From NCBI GenBank assembly GCA_012861695.1, contig JAAOOA010000134.1, positions 312,501 through 376,500 on the forward strand: a stretch of 64,000 nt of DNA, read 5' to 3'. Under the pieces are notes generated by a model. That model searched no databases, was not told where the DNA came from, and was given only the letters and a program-made list of their open reading frames with translations. This document shows, piece by piece, positions 46,001 to 55,135 of this stretch. The position numbers and the translations under genes are program-made. Positions within the stretch are counted from its first letter, which is position 1. Each line of letters opens with the position of its first letter. This DNA comes from Trematomus loennbergii. Taxonomy: Eukaryota; Chordata; Actinopteri; Perciformes; Nototheniidae.

Positions 46001-49000
46001 CTGGGCTCTCTAAAAAAAACATCCTCCCCTCGGTCATGAACCTTGGAGTGACCTTCACTAGCACTTTTAAATTCGACAAGCAGGTCAGCACCGTAGTCAA
46101 ATCCTGCTTTTTTAAATAAGACTATTGGCCAAAACCAAGTCGTATTTATCTTTTAATGACTTAGAAAGGGTTATTAACGCCTTTGTAACCTCAGACTGGA
46201 CTATTGCAACGCTCTGTATGTGGGTATGGACCAGGCCTCAATTAAACGCCTGCAGCTAGTCCAAAACGCAGCTGCACGTTTGCTGACTGGCCACAAAAAG
46301 CGTGACCACATCACCCCATTCTGGCCTCACTACACTGGCTTCCAGTTCGGTTCAGAATTGATTTTAAAATCCTTTTATTTGTTTTTAAAGCACTAAATGG
46401 GCTGGCTCCGGCCTATATAGCTGAACTCCTCCAGCGCTACACCCCAGCCAGAGCTTTAAGGTCTGCTGACCAGCTGCTGCTGGTAGTGCCCAAGACCAGG
46501 CTTAAAACCCGAGGGCACCGAGCCTTCGCAGCAGCTGGCCCTAGGCTCTGGAACACTCTGCCCCTCCATGTGAGGTCGGCCCAGACCCTAGGGGTTTTTA
46601 AATCTACACTAAAAACACACTTCTTCTCTCTGGCCTTCTAGTTAGAGCGGAGCACGACTCCTGACTTTTCCTTGTGTTTTATTTTTATTTTTTATATATA
46701 TCTGTTGTAATTTATTGTCTTTATTGTGATTGTAGTAATGTGTTTTTATTACATGTACAGCACTTTGGCTCGACCAAAAATCGCTTTTAAATGTGCTTTA
46801 TAAATAAAACTTGATTTGATTTGAAATTCCTTGTGCTTTTAAGCAGTCAATCTTTTCATTGTGAGATTTTTTGTTCATGTTACATGTTTCAGAGGTGTGT
46901 TCTCCTGCTCAAAATACACAGCGCCTCTTAACAGTAATGCCTTTATGGTCTGATTTGATGTTTTGGAAAGGTTTTTGCTCCTCACTGATTATTGGGCTTG
47001 TCACAGTAACACAACTACTTCCCTTATAACCATGAGCAGGCTTATTGCTGGGTGATTTGTACACTTTAATATCCCTTTTTGGCATGACATCCTGTATGTC
47101 TCCAAACATGGGGTCTGATGCAATGCGTGCATGCTTTTCAATGAAGTCGACCAATATTGGAAACTTTGCTCTTGTCTTATTGTGTTCATAGTATGCATAT
47201 GCAGTTGTTCTCCACTTTTCCCTAAGTTTAAATGGGAGTTGATGATCACATTTCTCATGTTTGATGTTTCTCATTTCATCCAAAAACTCAACATCTTCCA
47301 TTGTGTTGCAACATCCACGAGCATAATAATGCAGTGCTTTTCTATCTTCACACTTGATGGCATTCCAGTTCAACATTTTGTCCAGACAAGCTGCTGCGAT
47401 TAAGAGTTGATGTCCATAGTTCTCTTGGAGCAGTCTTCCAAAAAGGCCTTTTTAGAATCCATGTATTTGCAACTTTTTACCAAGTCTTTAGCTTGGCCTT
47501 CTGTATACTGCTCTAGAAAGAACAGCCTGTCTTTGTAATTGTCAGTTTCATCTTCTATTGTATTTTTCAAACATTCTGATGAATGAAAGGTACTGTAATG
47601 GATCTCTTTTAAAGATGGGTATTTCTCTTGATGGGAGTAATGTTAAGCGTTGCTCCTTCGTTAGCATTTCAGTGATTTCGTTTTGTCGCTGCGTTACTTG
47701 AATAAAGTCATTGCTTTCTATCCGAGAGCTTTGTCTGACCTGGATGGAGTGATGCTGCTGTCCTTGTTGTGGGCCTTGGTTGTAATACTTGTACATGACC
47801 ACTAGGGGCTGCATGACTTGAGTTTATTGAATTGGAGTCTATAGCCGCGTTCACACCGCAGTACTTTTCCCACTTTAGTTCCGATATAGTTCCGAAATGT
47901 CGCGTTCACACCAAAAAGAGCCGGAACTAAAATGAGTTAATCAGAACCTTTTCCACCCCCTTTTCCATCCCTGCTAGAGAGCAGGTACTTTAGTGGGAGA
48001 AAAAGGTTCCTATGTTTGATTGGCTGGGTGGATTGCAAGCCACGCCCCGTAAAACTCCCAAAAAGTTTTGTGAAGCCGCCATTTTATTATCCTCGCATTA
48101 GCATTATTAGCATTAGACTGAAGCCAGTCCCCAACTCCGGGGACTTCCGGCCGGGGACTTCGGGTGGCAGTATACACCGTGAAGTTGTTTGCGGCCTGCC
48201 AGTAAACCCAAAGCAGAAGAAGAAAAAGTGACGTCAGCGGCTTCATTTGCCTAATCCTCCCCCAGGGACTTATTCCGGTGTGAGCGCGATCTGTACTTAG
48301 TTCATGAGAACTAAAGAGTTCTCATGAACTAAGTTCTCATGAACCTTTGTGGAAAAAGTACTGCGGTGTGAATGCGCCTTATGAAACTCTTTTTATTATC
48401 CTTCTCCACAGGTTTTCCTCGGTTCTCTTCATCCTGGAAATCATAATTTTCAGCTGGCTGACCATTGTCACACTGCTCGTCTCCCACACGAGGGTCAGGA
48501 TCAGATTCATCATCCTCTGAAGCTTCCAATGTTTTAATTTTGGCTGTTGCAGCATCAATATCAGTTTGAAGCTCAAGCTTTTCCATTTTAGCTCTGATAT
48601 TGGCTTTCATTGCTTCCAGGTCAGCTTCTTGTTTTTCAAGTGAGTGTTTCTGTGGTAAGGCAACAGCGTGTGCTATGAGCCCAGCTCTCTCTGCCTTTCT
48701 TCTTACTGATGAAGATTTATCATAGATTTTATAGCTTTTACCTTTTTTGCTTATCATGCCACTGATATTGCTTTGTGTACTTGACATATATGCAGTATAT
48801 GAGTCATGGTCAGAAGGAGGCACATTCTCAATGGAGGCAGCTTTAGCTAACCATCACATCTTGAAACTTATTGAAATATGCCATTTTTGGGAGATACCAG
48901 TCAACATGATCACTTTCTTGTTCTTGCTCGCGGCAGTAAGTCAGATAGACAAACTTATTAAAGCGCTTTTCAAGATACCCTCCTTGAGTTACGTTCCACA

Positions 49001-52000
49001 CTTTATTCATAAGCAAATTTGTTCCACTTCCAGCATTAGACTATAATGTATTGCAACATCCACAACATGCAGCACAAGCCTTTTTCCACAGAAATCCACG
49101 TTGTCACAATCCAGAAAGTCAATGCGGTCCTTCCGTGTTCACTAATGTTCACATTAACTCAAATAAAATAATAAACAACTTGGGTATTCTTTCTTTCTTA
49201 ATAATGCTTATATAACTTCATAACTTAACCTGTTAAGCCCGAGAGACCCCGGTACCGGGGCACTGCCGCAACATCTTGCAGGAAACAGTGTCTGATGTTC
49301 ATTTAATAAACTATGAATGTTTTATATCCATGTCACGGGAAAACTCATCTAACTGATCATTTTTTATTTATCTCTTCTCCACATCAATGACATCGATTCA
49401 CATCGTGAGGTGACACAGAATCTAAAGGTACCCTCATTATCACTGAATTATACGAATTTGCGACAGACATCAAAACGGGTGACGCTAGGTAGCTAAAAAT
49501 GCTAACATTTTTACCTTGGCTCTAGTCTCTCCAAAGTGGTCTTCAATGGCATTAAAACGATAAAAACGCTGCTGAAGTTAATCCATAGGTTAATCCAATG
49601 TGTCTGTGCCCTTTGAAATGATTTCTGATAATCCATAAGCATTAAAACTGCTTTTCCGTTTCCAGATGTCAGAGCTAGAGATAGGTTAGCTCTGATGCAA
49701 AACTGCATGTGCGAAGCCCCCACCTTTTCTTTTACAATGAGTGTGTGTGGGAGACTCCCCCTCCGATTCTATTGGCTCTAACGGTCAGAAAGAGGTGTCA
49801 ACCATCAAAATCGAGCAAGGGGGGCCAGATATATGGAAAATCCACCCAAATGACCCCAGAAGTGGTTTCTTTTGCTAAATCTCTCTAAAAAGGTCAAATG
49901 TCACTTGTTTTGCATCAATCTTGATACAGGGTACTTATTATATGTTGTACTTTGGATTCCTGAAGCTTTTAGTCTGCCTTACCATCATCCAAGGGTAGTT
50001 TTTACTATAAGTAAAAAAGAATTTTTGGACGGACACCATAATTTACAGTTTTTTACTATGTAAAATCTGAATTTTCTTTAAAATAAAAAAAAATCTATAT
50101 TGATTCTGACTTTTCTACATCCAACTCACAGGTTTATCATTACTTTGAGAAAAAAGATTATTAATTTAACCCTTTTAGAAGGGAAGATATGGTCATTTGT
50201 TCTGGGAATGCCATTTTCGAGCCTGAGACCTGAAAAACAGGCTCAGGGCTTAACAGGTTAAAGGGTACTTGTACGATTTGTACGTGTAGGGTTAAAAACT
50301 GTTCCTCTACGGCGTCTCTCAAACAGGTTGCCCATCACTGTGGCTTTAGCGCAGGCACCGTGGGAATTGTAGTCCTTTATAATGTGTTGACTACAGACGT
50401 CACAATTAGGTGGCCTTTCTTATAAAATCAAAATACTGGCTCTAACACTTATATCATTGGAATCTGTGGAATCTCAGCTTTCATGATATCTTGTTTGTGC
50501 AGATCCGATGAAGTATAAAATATGTCTACCATGAGTTATGTGCTAAGTGCGTTAGCACTCTTTCGCTTAGTGCTCATTCAGAGGCTTGACGTTAGACTTG
50601 TGTTTTGTTTGGGTAAAAATGGTTCATATCGTCAGGTAGCTGAGTTTCTTCCCGTTAAGTGGGTATGACACATTCATACTTTGTTAAATGTGAAGAAGCC
50701 CTCAGACGCTGTTTCTTGCAAGATGTTGCAGGAGCCGAACAGGTTAAATACCAACCAACTATGTGCTATATGTGGAATATATATTTATGCCGTTAATAAC
50801 TGTGCAATATATACCTGGCTGCTAAATCTTAAGAACTGTTACAGGATGTGTATTTTGTAAATTGTGTAACTTTTTATTATTATTTTAATTATATTTTTAA
50901 TTATTTCATAACTTTTTTTTTTTACTTTAATACTTTTTAACCTGTTAAGCCCTGAGCCTGTTTTTCAGGCCTCAGGCTCGAAAAATGACATTCCCAGAAC
51001 AAATGACTATAACTTCGCTTCTAAAAGGGGTAAATTAATAATCTTTCTCAAAGCAATGATAAACCTGTAAGTTGGATGTAGAATAGTGAGAATCAATATA
51101 GAATTTTTTTTTATTTGAAAGTAAATTCAGATTGAACATAGTAAAAAAAAAAATTATCGTGTCCGTCTAAAAAAAAAAACATTACTTATAATGAAAACCA
51201 CCCTTGAATGATGGGATCGGAGACTAAAAGCTTTAGGAATCCAAACTATAACATATAAGTACCCTGTATCAAGATCGATGCAAAACAAGTGACATTTTAC
51301 CTTCTTAGAGAGGTTTAGCACAACAAAAAAAACACTTCTGGGGTCATTTGGGTGGATTTCCCATATCTCCGGCCCCCCTCGTCAATTTTGATGATTGAAA
51401 CCTCTTTTTAACCGTTAAGGCCCGGACACAACAAGCCCATTTTGGCCGTCGACACACCCTACTCAGATTGGTGTGTCCCGCACCGTCGTATCTTTTCAGC
51501 CGTGCCGACACCTTTTCGGCCGAAAACAGTAGTCTTTGGCAGTCGGCCAAAGGCTGTCGGCAAAATAAATCACTCTGATTGGCTGTTCAGCTAGCGAATC
51601 AGTGCATGAGAAGCGAAACGGAAGTAAGGGACCCAAACAAACTATTAAGAAGGCAAATCTGAGATTTCATTTAACTCCAGCTCTGGACACAGGTTCGGGA
51701 AAGCCCCATGAGCTTCTCGTTGTAGAGTGAAAATGGAACGCACACGCTATTTGTTGTTTGTTCAATAATCCATCACTATATTTATGTCAATAATGGAGTT
51801 TTCACATTAGCTGCTACGAGAGTGTATGACAGCTTCCGGTTTTGGGCATTCTGGCTACGCATCACTCATTCACCAATGATAATGTTTAGATGGATTTTAG
51901 GAACTTCCCCTCGATTCTATTGGCTCTAAAGGCCCGAACACACTAAGCTGACACCAAAGAACTGACACAGATGGACCCCCGACTGTTGTGTCGCCTCGCG

Positions 52001-54806
52001 TCTCTGCGTCTTGGCCATGTGTCGCACTGGAACACACCGCAAAGACTTCAGCCGACTGCCAAGAAGCACGTACGAACTGCGCATGCGTGAGTGGCAATAA
52101 CTCTCCTTACCAGCAGGCGGCGGTAGTGTGTATTCGTAAAGCTACGTGGTGTGATATCTGGGTTTGCTTCCCCTGGTGCAAGTTTTGATCGCTCAGTGAT
52201 GATACTTGTATTTCTAGAATCTGTGGAATCTCAGCTTGCTAGCTGATATATTGTTTGCAGATCTGAGTAATAAGGTAATATTTTACCGTGAGTTCTTTGC
52301 TAAGTGCGTTAGCATTTTTTCGCTCGGGGCTAATTCAGAGCCTTTGTATTACCCTTGTGTTTCGTTTAGCTAACAATGGTTAATATTGTCTGATAGCTGA
52401 GTTTCTTCCCGTTAAGTGGGTATGACACATTCATAGTTTGTTAAAGGTCCCATGTCATGGCCATTTCTACTGATCATAATTCCATTGTTGAGGTCTACTA
52501 AAATAGATTTACAATTTTCCAAACTCACATTGGTATCTCATACAGCATCTCTATAGTATGTGTATTCACTCTCTGTCCTACACGGCTTGTTGGAGCTCCT
52601 GCCCCCCCCCCCCTCCCTGTGAGTCCACTGTGCTCTGATTGGTCAGCTCGCCCACTCTGTTCTGATGAGTCCACCACCATTACAGCGGAACATCAGTGAT
52701 TATGTGTTACAATGGCATTAGTTAGCAACCAGAAAATGACACCAGTAATGACAAACAGATGAGAATGCTGCGTGGGGTCTGGGTGCCGTGTTGGAGGGAC
52801 GTTGCTGCTGCTCACACAGACTCACAGCCTCGCCGCGTCCCGCCGTCTCAGGCTGAGAAATCCGCAGAGCTGCAGCTGAAAAAAGATTGAGTGTGTGTGC
52901 GGAAGTCCATTGGTCAATTTGGACCAATCCGCGGACATAACGTAACGGCTCTGCGGACGTAACATAACGGCTCCGCGGATTGGTCCATTTGGACCAATGA
53001 GTCCATTTTGGTCGTCGTTACGTCACTTGGTACTAGGAAGAAAAAGAGAAATCTCCAACGAGGCGTTCTGGGGCAGCATAGTCAGGCCTTTTCTGTGTTA
53101 GAGTTGTACTCGCTACAGGGTGTACTTTGAGGGTTTGTGACTCTGCAGACCGTTTACATGCATAAAAAGCTACATAACACACAAGGGCACGGGTAATAAC
53201 TGGAAAAGAATGACATGGGACCTTTAAATGTTAAGAAGCCCTCAGACGCTGTTTCTTGCAAGATGTTGCGTTTTGCCCCCGCGAAAATGTCATTGCAGTA
53301 TCATTACTTTTACTTAAGAAGGTGCTGTATATTTTTCTGTTAATACTTGCTAACGTTTACTTAAATAAGGTTTGAATGCAAGATTTTAATTTGTAACGGA
53401 GTATTTTCATTCTAAGCATAGTGTATCTGTGAACGATGCCAAATACAATTCCTTGTTTACATTGCAGCTACTGCTAAACTGGAACTGGAAAGGGGCTGGG
53501 CTACAGAAGGTGAATTGAGACAACAAAAATACACAATAGGTGGGACTAAAAGATAATATGAAAGTAAAAACAAAGGCATTAATTAGGGCTGCAAAATATC
53601 TCCCATTTTAATGGTGATCAGATTTTGAAATGCTAATATTTAACCGTTTTTTCTGACTGTGTGTTTCCTGTTACCTGCAGACGTCCAGCTACTGGTGGTG
53701 GTTAAAGAAGAGGTTCTCCCTGACCAGCAGGATTGGAGCACCAGTCTGGACCAGGAGGACCCAGAGCCCCCCCACACATTAAGCAGGAACAGGAGGAACT
53801 CAGAATCAGTCAGGAGAGAGAGCAGCTTCAGGAGCTGGAGGAGGCTGATATCACCAAGTCCACTTTCACTCCTGACCCCGTGAAGAGTGAAGATGATGAA
53901 GAGAAACCTCAGTCCTCACAGCCTCATCAAAGACAAACTGAACACATGGAAACAGAAGCTGATGGAGATGACTGTCGAGGACCAGAACCAGCCAGGAACT
54001 CAGATCCAGAGAGCAGTTTACAACCAAAGACTGAGTACGCCACTGGAGACTCTTCTGAACCTGACACTGGAGACTCTTCTAAACCTCACATTGGAGACTC
54101 TTCTGAACCTGACACTGAACACAGTGCTGATTGGAAGGAGACCAGAGAATCTGCTTCAGCCTCAAAATCACTGAAAAATAGACAAGAATCTCTCATTGAT
54201 TCAAGCCGTAGTGCTGGAAAGAAACAATTTGGCTGCTCTGTGTGTACGAAATATTTTGCATTAAGTCACACTTTAAAAAAACACATGAGAATCCACACAG
54301 GAGAGAAACCATACAGATGCTCGGTTTGTACCAAATCTTTTGCATTGAGTCAACATTTAAAGACACACATGAGAATCCACACAGGAGAGAAACCATACAG
54401 ATGCTCAGTCTGTAAGAAATCTTTTTCACAGAGTGGAAGTTTAAAGGAACACATGACAATCCACACAGGAGAGAAACCCTTTAGCTGCTCGGTTTGTACC
54501 AAATCTTTTGCATGGAGTCAAAATTTAAAGACACACATGAGAATCCACACAGGAGAGAAACCCTTTAGCTGCTCGGTTTGTACCAAATCTTTTGCAGTTA
54601 GAGACAGTTTAAAAAAACACATGAGAATCCACACAGGAGAGAAACCATACAGATGCTCAGTCTGTAAGAAAGCTTTTTCACAGAATATACATTTAAAGGA
54701 ACACATGAGAATCCACACAGGAGAGAAACGATACAGTTGCTCAGTCTGTAAGAAAGCTTTTTCACAGAGTAGAGGTTTGAAGACACACATGAGAGTTCAC
54801 ACATGA
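27793..54806 (+). CDS. C2H2 zinc-finger protein (fish-type, seven fingers), two coding exons
   Basis: This is a probable nuclear DNA-binding transcription factor of a large fish family; targets are unknown. Exon 1 (27793-28006) ends RIHRA plus one base of a split Asp codon. Exon 2 (53681-54806) completes it with DVQLL, so the join is in frame. Domains: an N-terminal coiled coil ([15 protein letters not shown]..., SLSKEE repeats), an acidic linker ([24 protein letters not shown]), a small repeat of GDSSEPDT, and seven C2H2 fingers with HTGEKP linkers. A run of seven Cs near 53768 puts the linker's two halves in different frames. MSKVQML is the start I prefer for this family; an in-frame ATG lies 20 codons upstream. 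The intron is 25.7 kb and almost wholly mobile DNA. Confidence 0.85.
29315..29510. repeat. Single diverged unit of the 147-bp CCATGGCAACG repeat
   Basis: TCGCCATGGCAACGGCATTTGATGACACCCCATAATACGC and the following TGATGGCTGCATCGTTACC match the inverse of the array at 62290-63330. Only a little over one unit is present, just left of the satellite. Confidence 0.65.
29611..36431 (-). repeat. 6.8-kb satellite/minisatellite of ~22-bp GATC units
   Basis: The plus strand is a pyrimidine-rich array of the form CTCTTGATCGCCCTCTCTCT, 17-30 bp per unit, roughly 300 units. Variants are GATCACC, GCTCGCC, GATCGCCCAC and GATCCCCCAC, with spacers of CT dinucleotides of varying length. The minus strand is a GA-rich purine strand with almost no stop codon in any frame, producing long Arg/Glu/Asp/Lys frames up to 363 codons that begin at GTG, not ATG. 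I find no sign that it is coding. It lies in the zinc-finger gene intron. 36441-36488 adds short (GA)n tracts. Confidence 0.95.
37437..38524 (-). mobile_element. hAT element with BED finger (TAGGGGTGTAACGG ends)
   Basis: TAGGGGTGTAACGGTTCAC and the inverse GTTACACCCCTA close a 1,088-bp element. A perfect 8-bp duplication, TTATGCAC, lies at 37429-37436 and 38525-38532. CGGTTCGGTAC words are repeated near both ends. It encodes the N-terminal BED exon on the minus strand. Confidence 0.9.
37878..38234 (-). CDS. BED zinc-finger transposase N-terminus (one Cys lost)
   Basis: ATG at 38232-38234 starts [20 protein letters not shown], then WEHFGF and the BED motif [20 protein letters not shown] with HLKRHPP. 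BED fingers have CxxC; here the second Cys is Tyr (CRHY), so metal binding is probably impaired. The protein ends after a basic stretch ([17 protein letters not shown]) without the catalytic RNase-H-like fold: a deletion derivative. Confidence 0.7.
   Translation of the reverse strand: MTNANKVELENPPASLKSPVWEHFGFAVTYKDDGQRQVDRTKAVCRHYSTKIGYAAGNTSNLHTHLKRHPPNVNIIGTKRKKTEVQTQLPLAFKPHHSQKVQTEPKLLQTPNILMLPC
38695..38936 (-). mobile_element. piggyBac-like family fragment
   Basis: It shares TTAGACGCTTCTTATGAGAC, TGGTTCGTACTGTCAGTTAG and the terminal CTCTCGGGCTAAACCGGTTAA with other family copies in the window. The right end abuts the BEL/Pao coding remnant at 38937, and the left end is truncated. 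Confidence 0.65.
38940..39260 (-). pseudogene. BEL/Pao integrase C-terminal part
   Basis: The minus strand reads [20 protein letters not shown], a motif typical of BEL integrases, then [10 protein letters not shown] frameshift follows within the LTP.HLL region, and the sequence ends where the piggyBac-like fragment begins. Confidence 0.7.
39308..40710. mobile_element. DNA transposon with CAGGGATGCAAAC ends, inside BEL/Pao
   Basis: CAGGGATGCAAACTTGTCACC and the inverse of the right end share CAGGGATGCAAACT and GGTGACAAGG words. The flanks repeat TTTTGC (39302-39307 and 40711-40716). hAT affiliation is likely from the CAGGG terminus, but the duplication reads as 6 bases. It is itself interrupted by the element at 39696-40423. 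Confidence 0.6.
39696..40423 (+). mobile_element. hAT-N element (CAGTGGTG family) with 33-bp array
   Basis: It runs from CGGAGGTGGTATAAGTA to TTACTTTACACCACTG. A perfect 8-bp duplication, GCTATAAA, lies at 39688-39695 and 40424-40431. A 33-bp minisatellite (GTAAAAGTAGAAGTACTCAG core, about seven copies) occupies 39715-39945. No transposase is present. Confidence 0.9.
40811..41094 (-). pseudogene. BEL/Pao integrase core fragment
   Basis: The minus strand contains the [20 protein letters not shown] and [20 protein letters not shown] motifs, typical of the BEL integrase catalytic core, preceded by [15 protein letters not shown]. The reading changes frame near its start, and the fragment ends at the MITE inserted at 41095. 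Confidence 0.75.
41095..41500. mobile_element. MITE with GGGTGTTTCTCAATG ends
   Basis: GGGTGTTTCTCAATGTAGAGG and the inverse CTCGACATTGAGAAACACCC bound a 406-bp element. It shares internal sequence (TTCGGCGGCACTCGATGACG and others) with 22261-23904. It interrupts the integrase remnant. Confidence 0.75.
41508..41717 (-). pseudogene. BEL/Pao integrase zinc-binding (H2C2) fragment
   Basis: [20 protein letters not shown], then [12 protein letters not shown] followed by a MCQC pair, resembles the HHCC-type N-terminal domain of retroelement integrases. It is interrupted by later frameshifts. Confidence 0.6.
42000..42135 (-). pseudogene. hAT transposase C-terminal (hATC) fragment
   Basis: The minus strand reads [20 protein letters not shown] and then SPLSM, a stop, and TCSYS, a stop. 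PAERVFS.AG..V...R..L is the signature of the hAT dimerisation domain. The surrounding 41720-42240 is an insertion within the BEL element, between its integrase and RT parts, with no clear ends. Confidence 0.65.
42185..42643 (-). pseudogene. BEL/Pao reverse transcriptase fragment
   Basis: The frame includes [40 protein letters not shown] and [20 protein letters not shown], followed by LRFLWWPGG. These are the conserved Pao-type RT blocks A and neighbours. The homology stops near 42240. The later YVDD block, RNase H and the linker to integrase were not found. Confidence 0.8.
42724..43340 (-). pseudogene. BEL/Pao A17-type peptidase region
   Basis: Frames at 42882-43289 and 42724-42909 give [20 protein letters not shown], then [15 protein letters not shown], and a following ELPFKQK segment, as in the Pao retrotransposon peptidase family. 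The two frames overlap, implying a frameshift near 42900. Confidence 0.75.
43334..43736 (-). pseudogene. BEL/Pao zinc knuckle and protease region
   Basis: Next to the L2 insertion the minus strand reads [17 protein letters not shown] (a CCHC-type knuckle), continuing [15 protein letters not shown]. Further on, [20 protein letters not shown] is followed by a decayed protease active-site region (expected small-Asp motif not intact as read). Confidence 0.65.
43737..46823 (+). mobile_element. L2-clade LINE, near full length, internally deleted
   Basis: It starts at the AAGATGGCG-type 5' end and finishes with TTGATTTGATTTG after AATAAAAC. AAATT at 43732-43736 and 46824-46828 is a short target duplication. 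Insertion splits the BEL zinc-knuckle codons, which read continuously across the site. The element is younger than the BEL copy. Confidence 0.85.
43749..46641 (+). pseudogene. L2 ORF2 (endonuclease and RT), multiply broken
   Basis: It has leader [20 protein letters not shown], then endonuclease start [20 protein letters not shown] and FLTETWVH. Then FLN joins directly to a SDHLPVLF block, so the middle of the endonuclease is deleted. RT blocks [46 protein letters not shown] and CYADDVQIY are visible in different frames. The C-terminus has [13 protein letters not shown] and ends FFSLAF with a stop near 46641. Several frameshifts prevent a product. Confidence 0.85.
46909..47814 (-). pseudogene. 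BEL/Pao gag fragment
   Basis: Two minus frames (47548-47814 and 46909-47376) read [20 protein letters not shown], then later [40 protein letters not shown] and [20 protein letters not shown]. These are capsid-like segments common in BEL gag. Stops separate them. Confidence 0.7.
47843..48379. mobile_element. MITE with AGSCGCRTTCACACC ends, 3-bp duplication
   Basis: AGCCGCGTTCACACCGCAGT and the inverse of the right end AGGCGCATTCACACCGCAGT are matched. TAT lies on both sides (47840-47842 and 48380-48382), fitting PIF/Harbinger-type targets. Near the right end, TTCATGAGAACT is present in several direct and inverted copies (48299-48345). At 48165-48228 it contains a GGCAGTATACACC...AGAAGAAG tail like that at 27450-27505. 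Confidence 0.75.
48389..48823 (-). pseudogene. BEL/Pao gag N-terminus (coiled coil)
   Basis: It starts [20 protein letters not shown] and includes [20 protein letters not shown], a long Glu/Lys/Leu coiled coil ([20 protein letters not shown]) and an acidic DDESDPDPR stretch. This layout is typical of BEL gag N-termini. Downstream codons are cut by the MITE at 47843-48379. 48824-49224 to its right has no feature I can name. Confidence 0.65.
49229..50257 (-). mobile_element. Complete piggyBac-like non-autonomous element
   Basis: The ends CCTGTTAAGCCCGAGAG and (right) CTCAGGGCTTAACAGG share the inverted terminal word CCTGTTAAGCCC. They lie between TTAA at 49225-49228 and 50258-50261, as expected for piggyBac-superfamily insertions. 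Length is 1,029 bp with no transposase. It is the reference copy for the fragments at 8651, 17404, 19070, 38695, 50560, 50941 and 63450. A GGTACCGGGG stem sits near the left end. Confidence 0.75.
50262..50750 (+). mobile_element. piggyBac-like family fragment
   Basis: From about 50455 the sequence matches the family (TGGAATCTCAGCTTTCATGA, then TGGTTCATATCGTCAGGTAG) and ends GAGCCGAACAGGTTAA. 50262-50450 has no match I can name. 50751-50936 is AT-rich with no feature. Confidence 0.55.
50941..53290 (+). mobile_element. piggyBac-like copy with nested insertions
   Basis: It begins after TTAA (50937-50940) with CCTGTTAAGCCCTGAGCC and follows the family consensus until about 51415. Unrelated GC-rich sequence (GGCCCGGACACAACAAG...) and a second family segment follow. 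Then AAGAAGCCCTCAGACGCTG appears after the MITE at 52445-53223. The right terminus is lost near 53290. Confidence 0.6.
52445..53223. mobile_element. TTAA-target MITE (AGGTCCCATGTCATGG ends)
   Basis: AGGTCCCATGTCATGG and the inverse ATGACATGGGACCT are bounded by TTAA at 52441-52444 and 53224-53227. Uninterrupted relatives (near 50687) show the empty site GTTTGTTAAATG, confirming a TTAA duplication. It is related to 24121-24899. Confidence 0.88.
53291..53680 (+). other. End of the zinc-finger gene intron
   Basis: AT-rich sequence leads to the TTTCCTGTTACCTGCAG acceptor. No mobile element was recognised. A polypyrimidine-like stretch (TTTTTTCTGACTGTGTGTTT) precedes the acceptor. Confidence 0.5.
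53681..54806 (+). CDS. Zinc-finger gene exon 2, linker and seven C2H2 fingers
   Basis: The acceptor is TTACCTGCAG and the stop TGA at 54804-54806. Fingers occupy about 54229-54803, each CxxC...Hx3H. Helix residues at -1,2,3,6, by my reading, are LHTK, LQHT, QGSE, WQNT, VDSK, QIHE and QRGT. The first part ([20 protein letters not shown]) and the finger part are in different frames. The break is at a C7 run where relatives usually have C5 (C8 would also restore frame). Strand-reversed frames over the fingers are shadows. Confidence 0.9.
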
Positions 54807-55135
54807 GAAAAATCTGTCTGACTGGATTAACATTGTCGCACAACATTCATAAAATACTTAAGTGAATTCCATCTTTATCAACATAAGTGGACAATATGTT
54901 TAATGTTTTTGTCATACTGATTTTCTGATTCATACATTAACCACTGACTGTTGATGAACCATTTTATTTTGGATTGAGGGCTCCAAGTTTCCATATAGAG
55001 ATATAGGATGATTTGATGTATTGTTCTTTATTTCTAAATGTTTGGTATCATTTATATCCTGTTAATGAGCCCTGTTTTACATAAATGTACCTGTTATCTG
55101 ATTGTTTTTGCCTCTGTAACTGTAAGGGAAGTAGG
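54807..55135 (+). other. 3' UTR or flank of the zinc-finger gene
   Basis: No clear AATAAA was seen in the first 250 bases. From 55045 the sequence matches window positions 1-85, so the duplicated block includes this flank. That match is the reason to expect a paralogous zinc-finger gene left of the window. Confidence 0.55.

Larger units (their letters stand above)
38937..49224 (-). mobile_element. BEL/Pao LTR retrotransposon, degenerate and fragmented
   Basis: On the minus strand, gag lies to the right and integrase to the left. Recognisable pieces in order are gag (48823-46909, interrupted), zinc knuckle and protease region (about 43745-43334), Pao-type A17 peptidase (43289-42882), reverse transcriptase (42643-42185), integrase H2C2 finger (41717-41508), integrase core (41107-40811) and integrase C-terminal part (39260-38940). 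It is interrupted by at least six later insertions and many stops. No pair of LTRs was identified; 48824-49224 may include 5' leader or LTR remains. It is inactive by inspection. Confidence 0.8.

Noticed and set aside
54193..54846. Minus-strand frames across the zinc fingers
   Set aside because: They are antisense shadows of the repeated finger codons.
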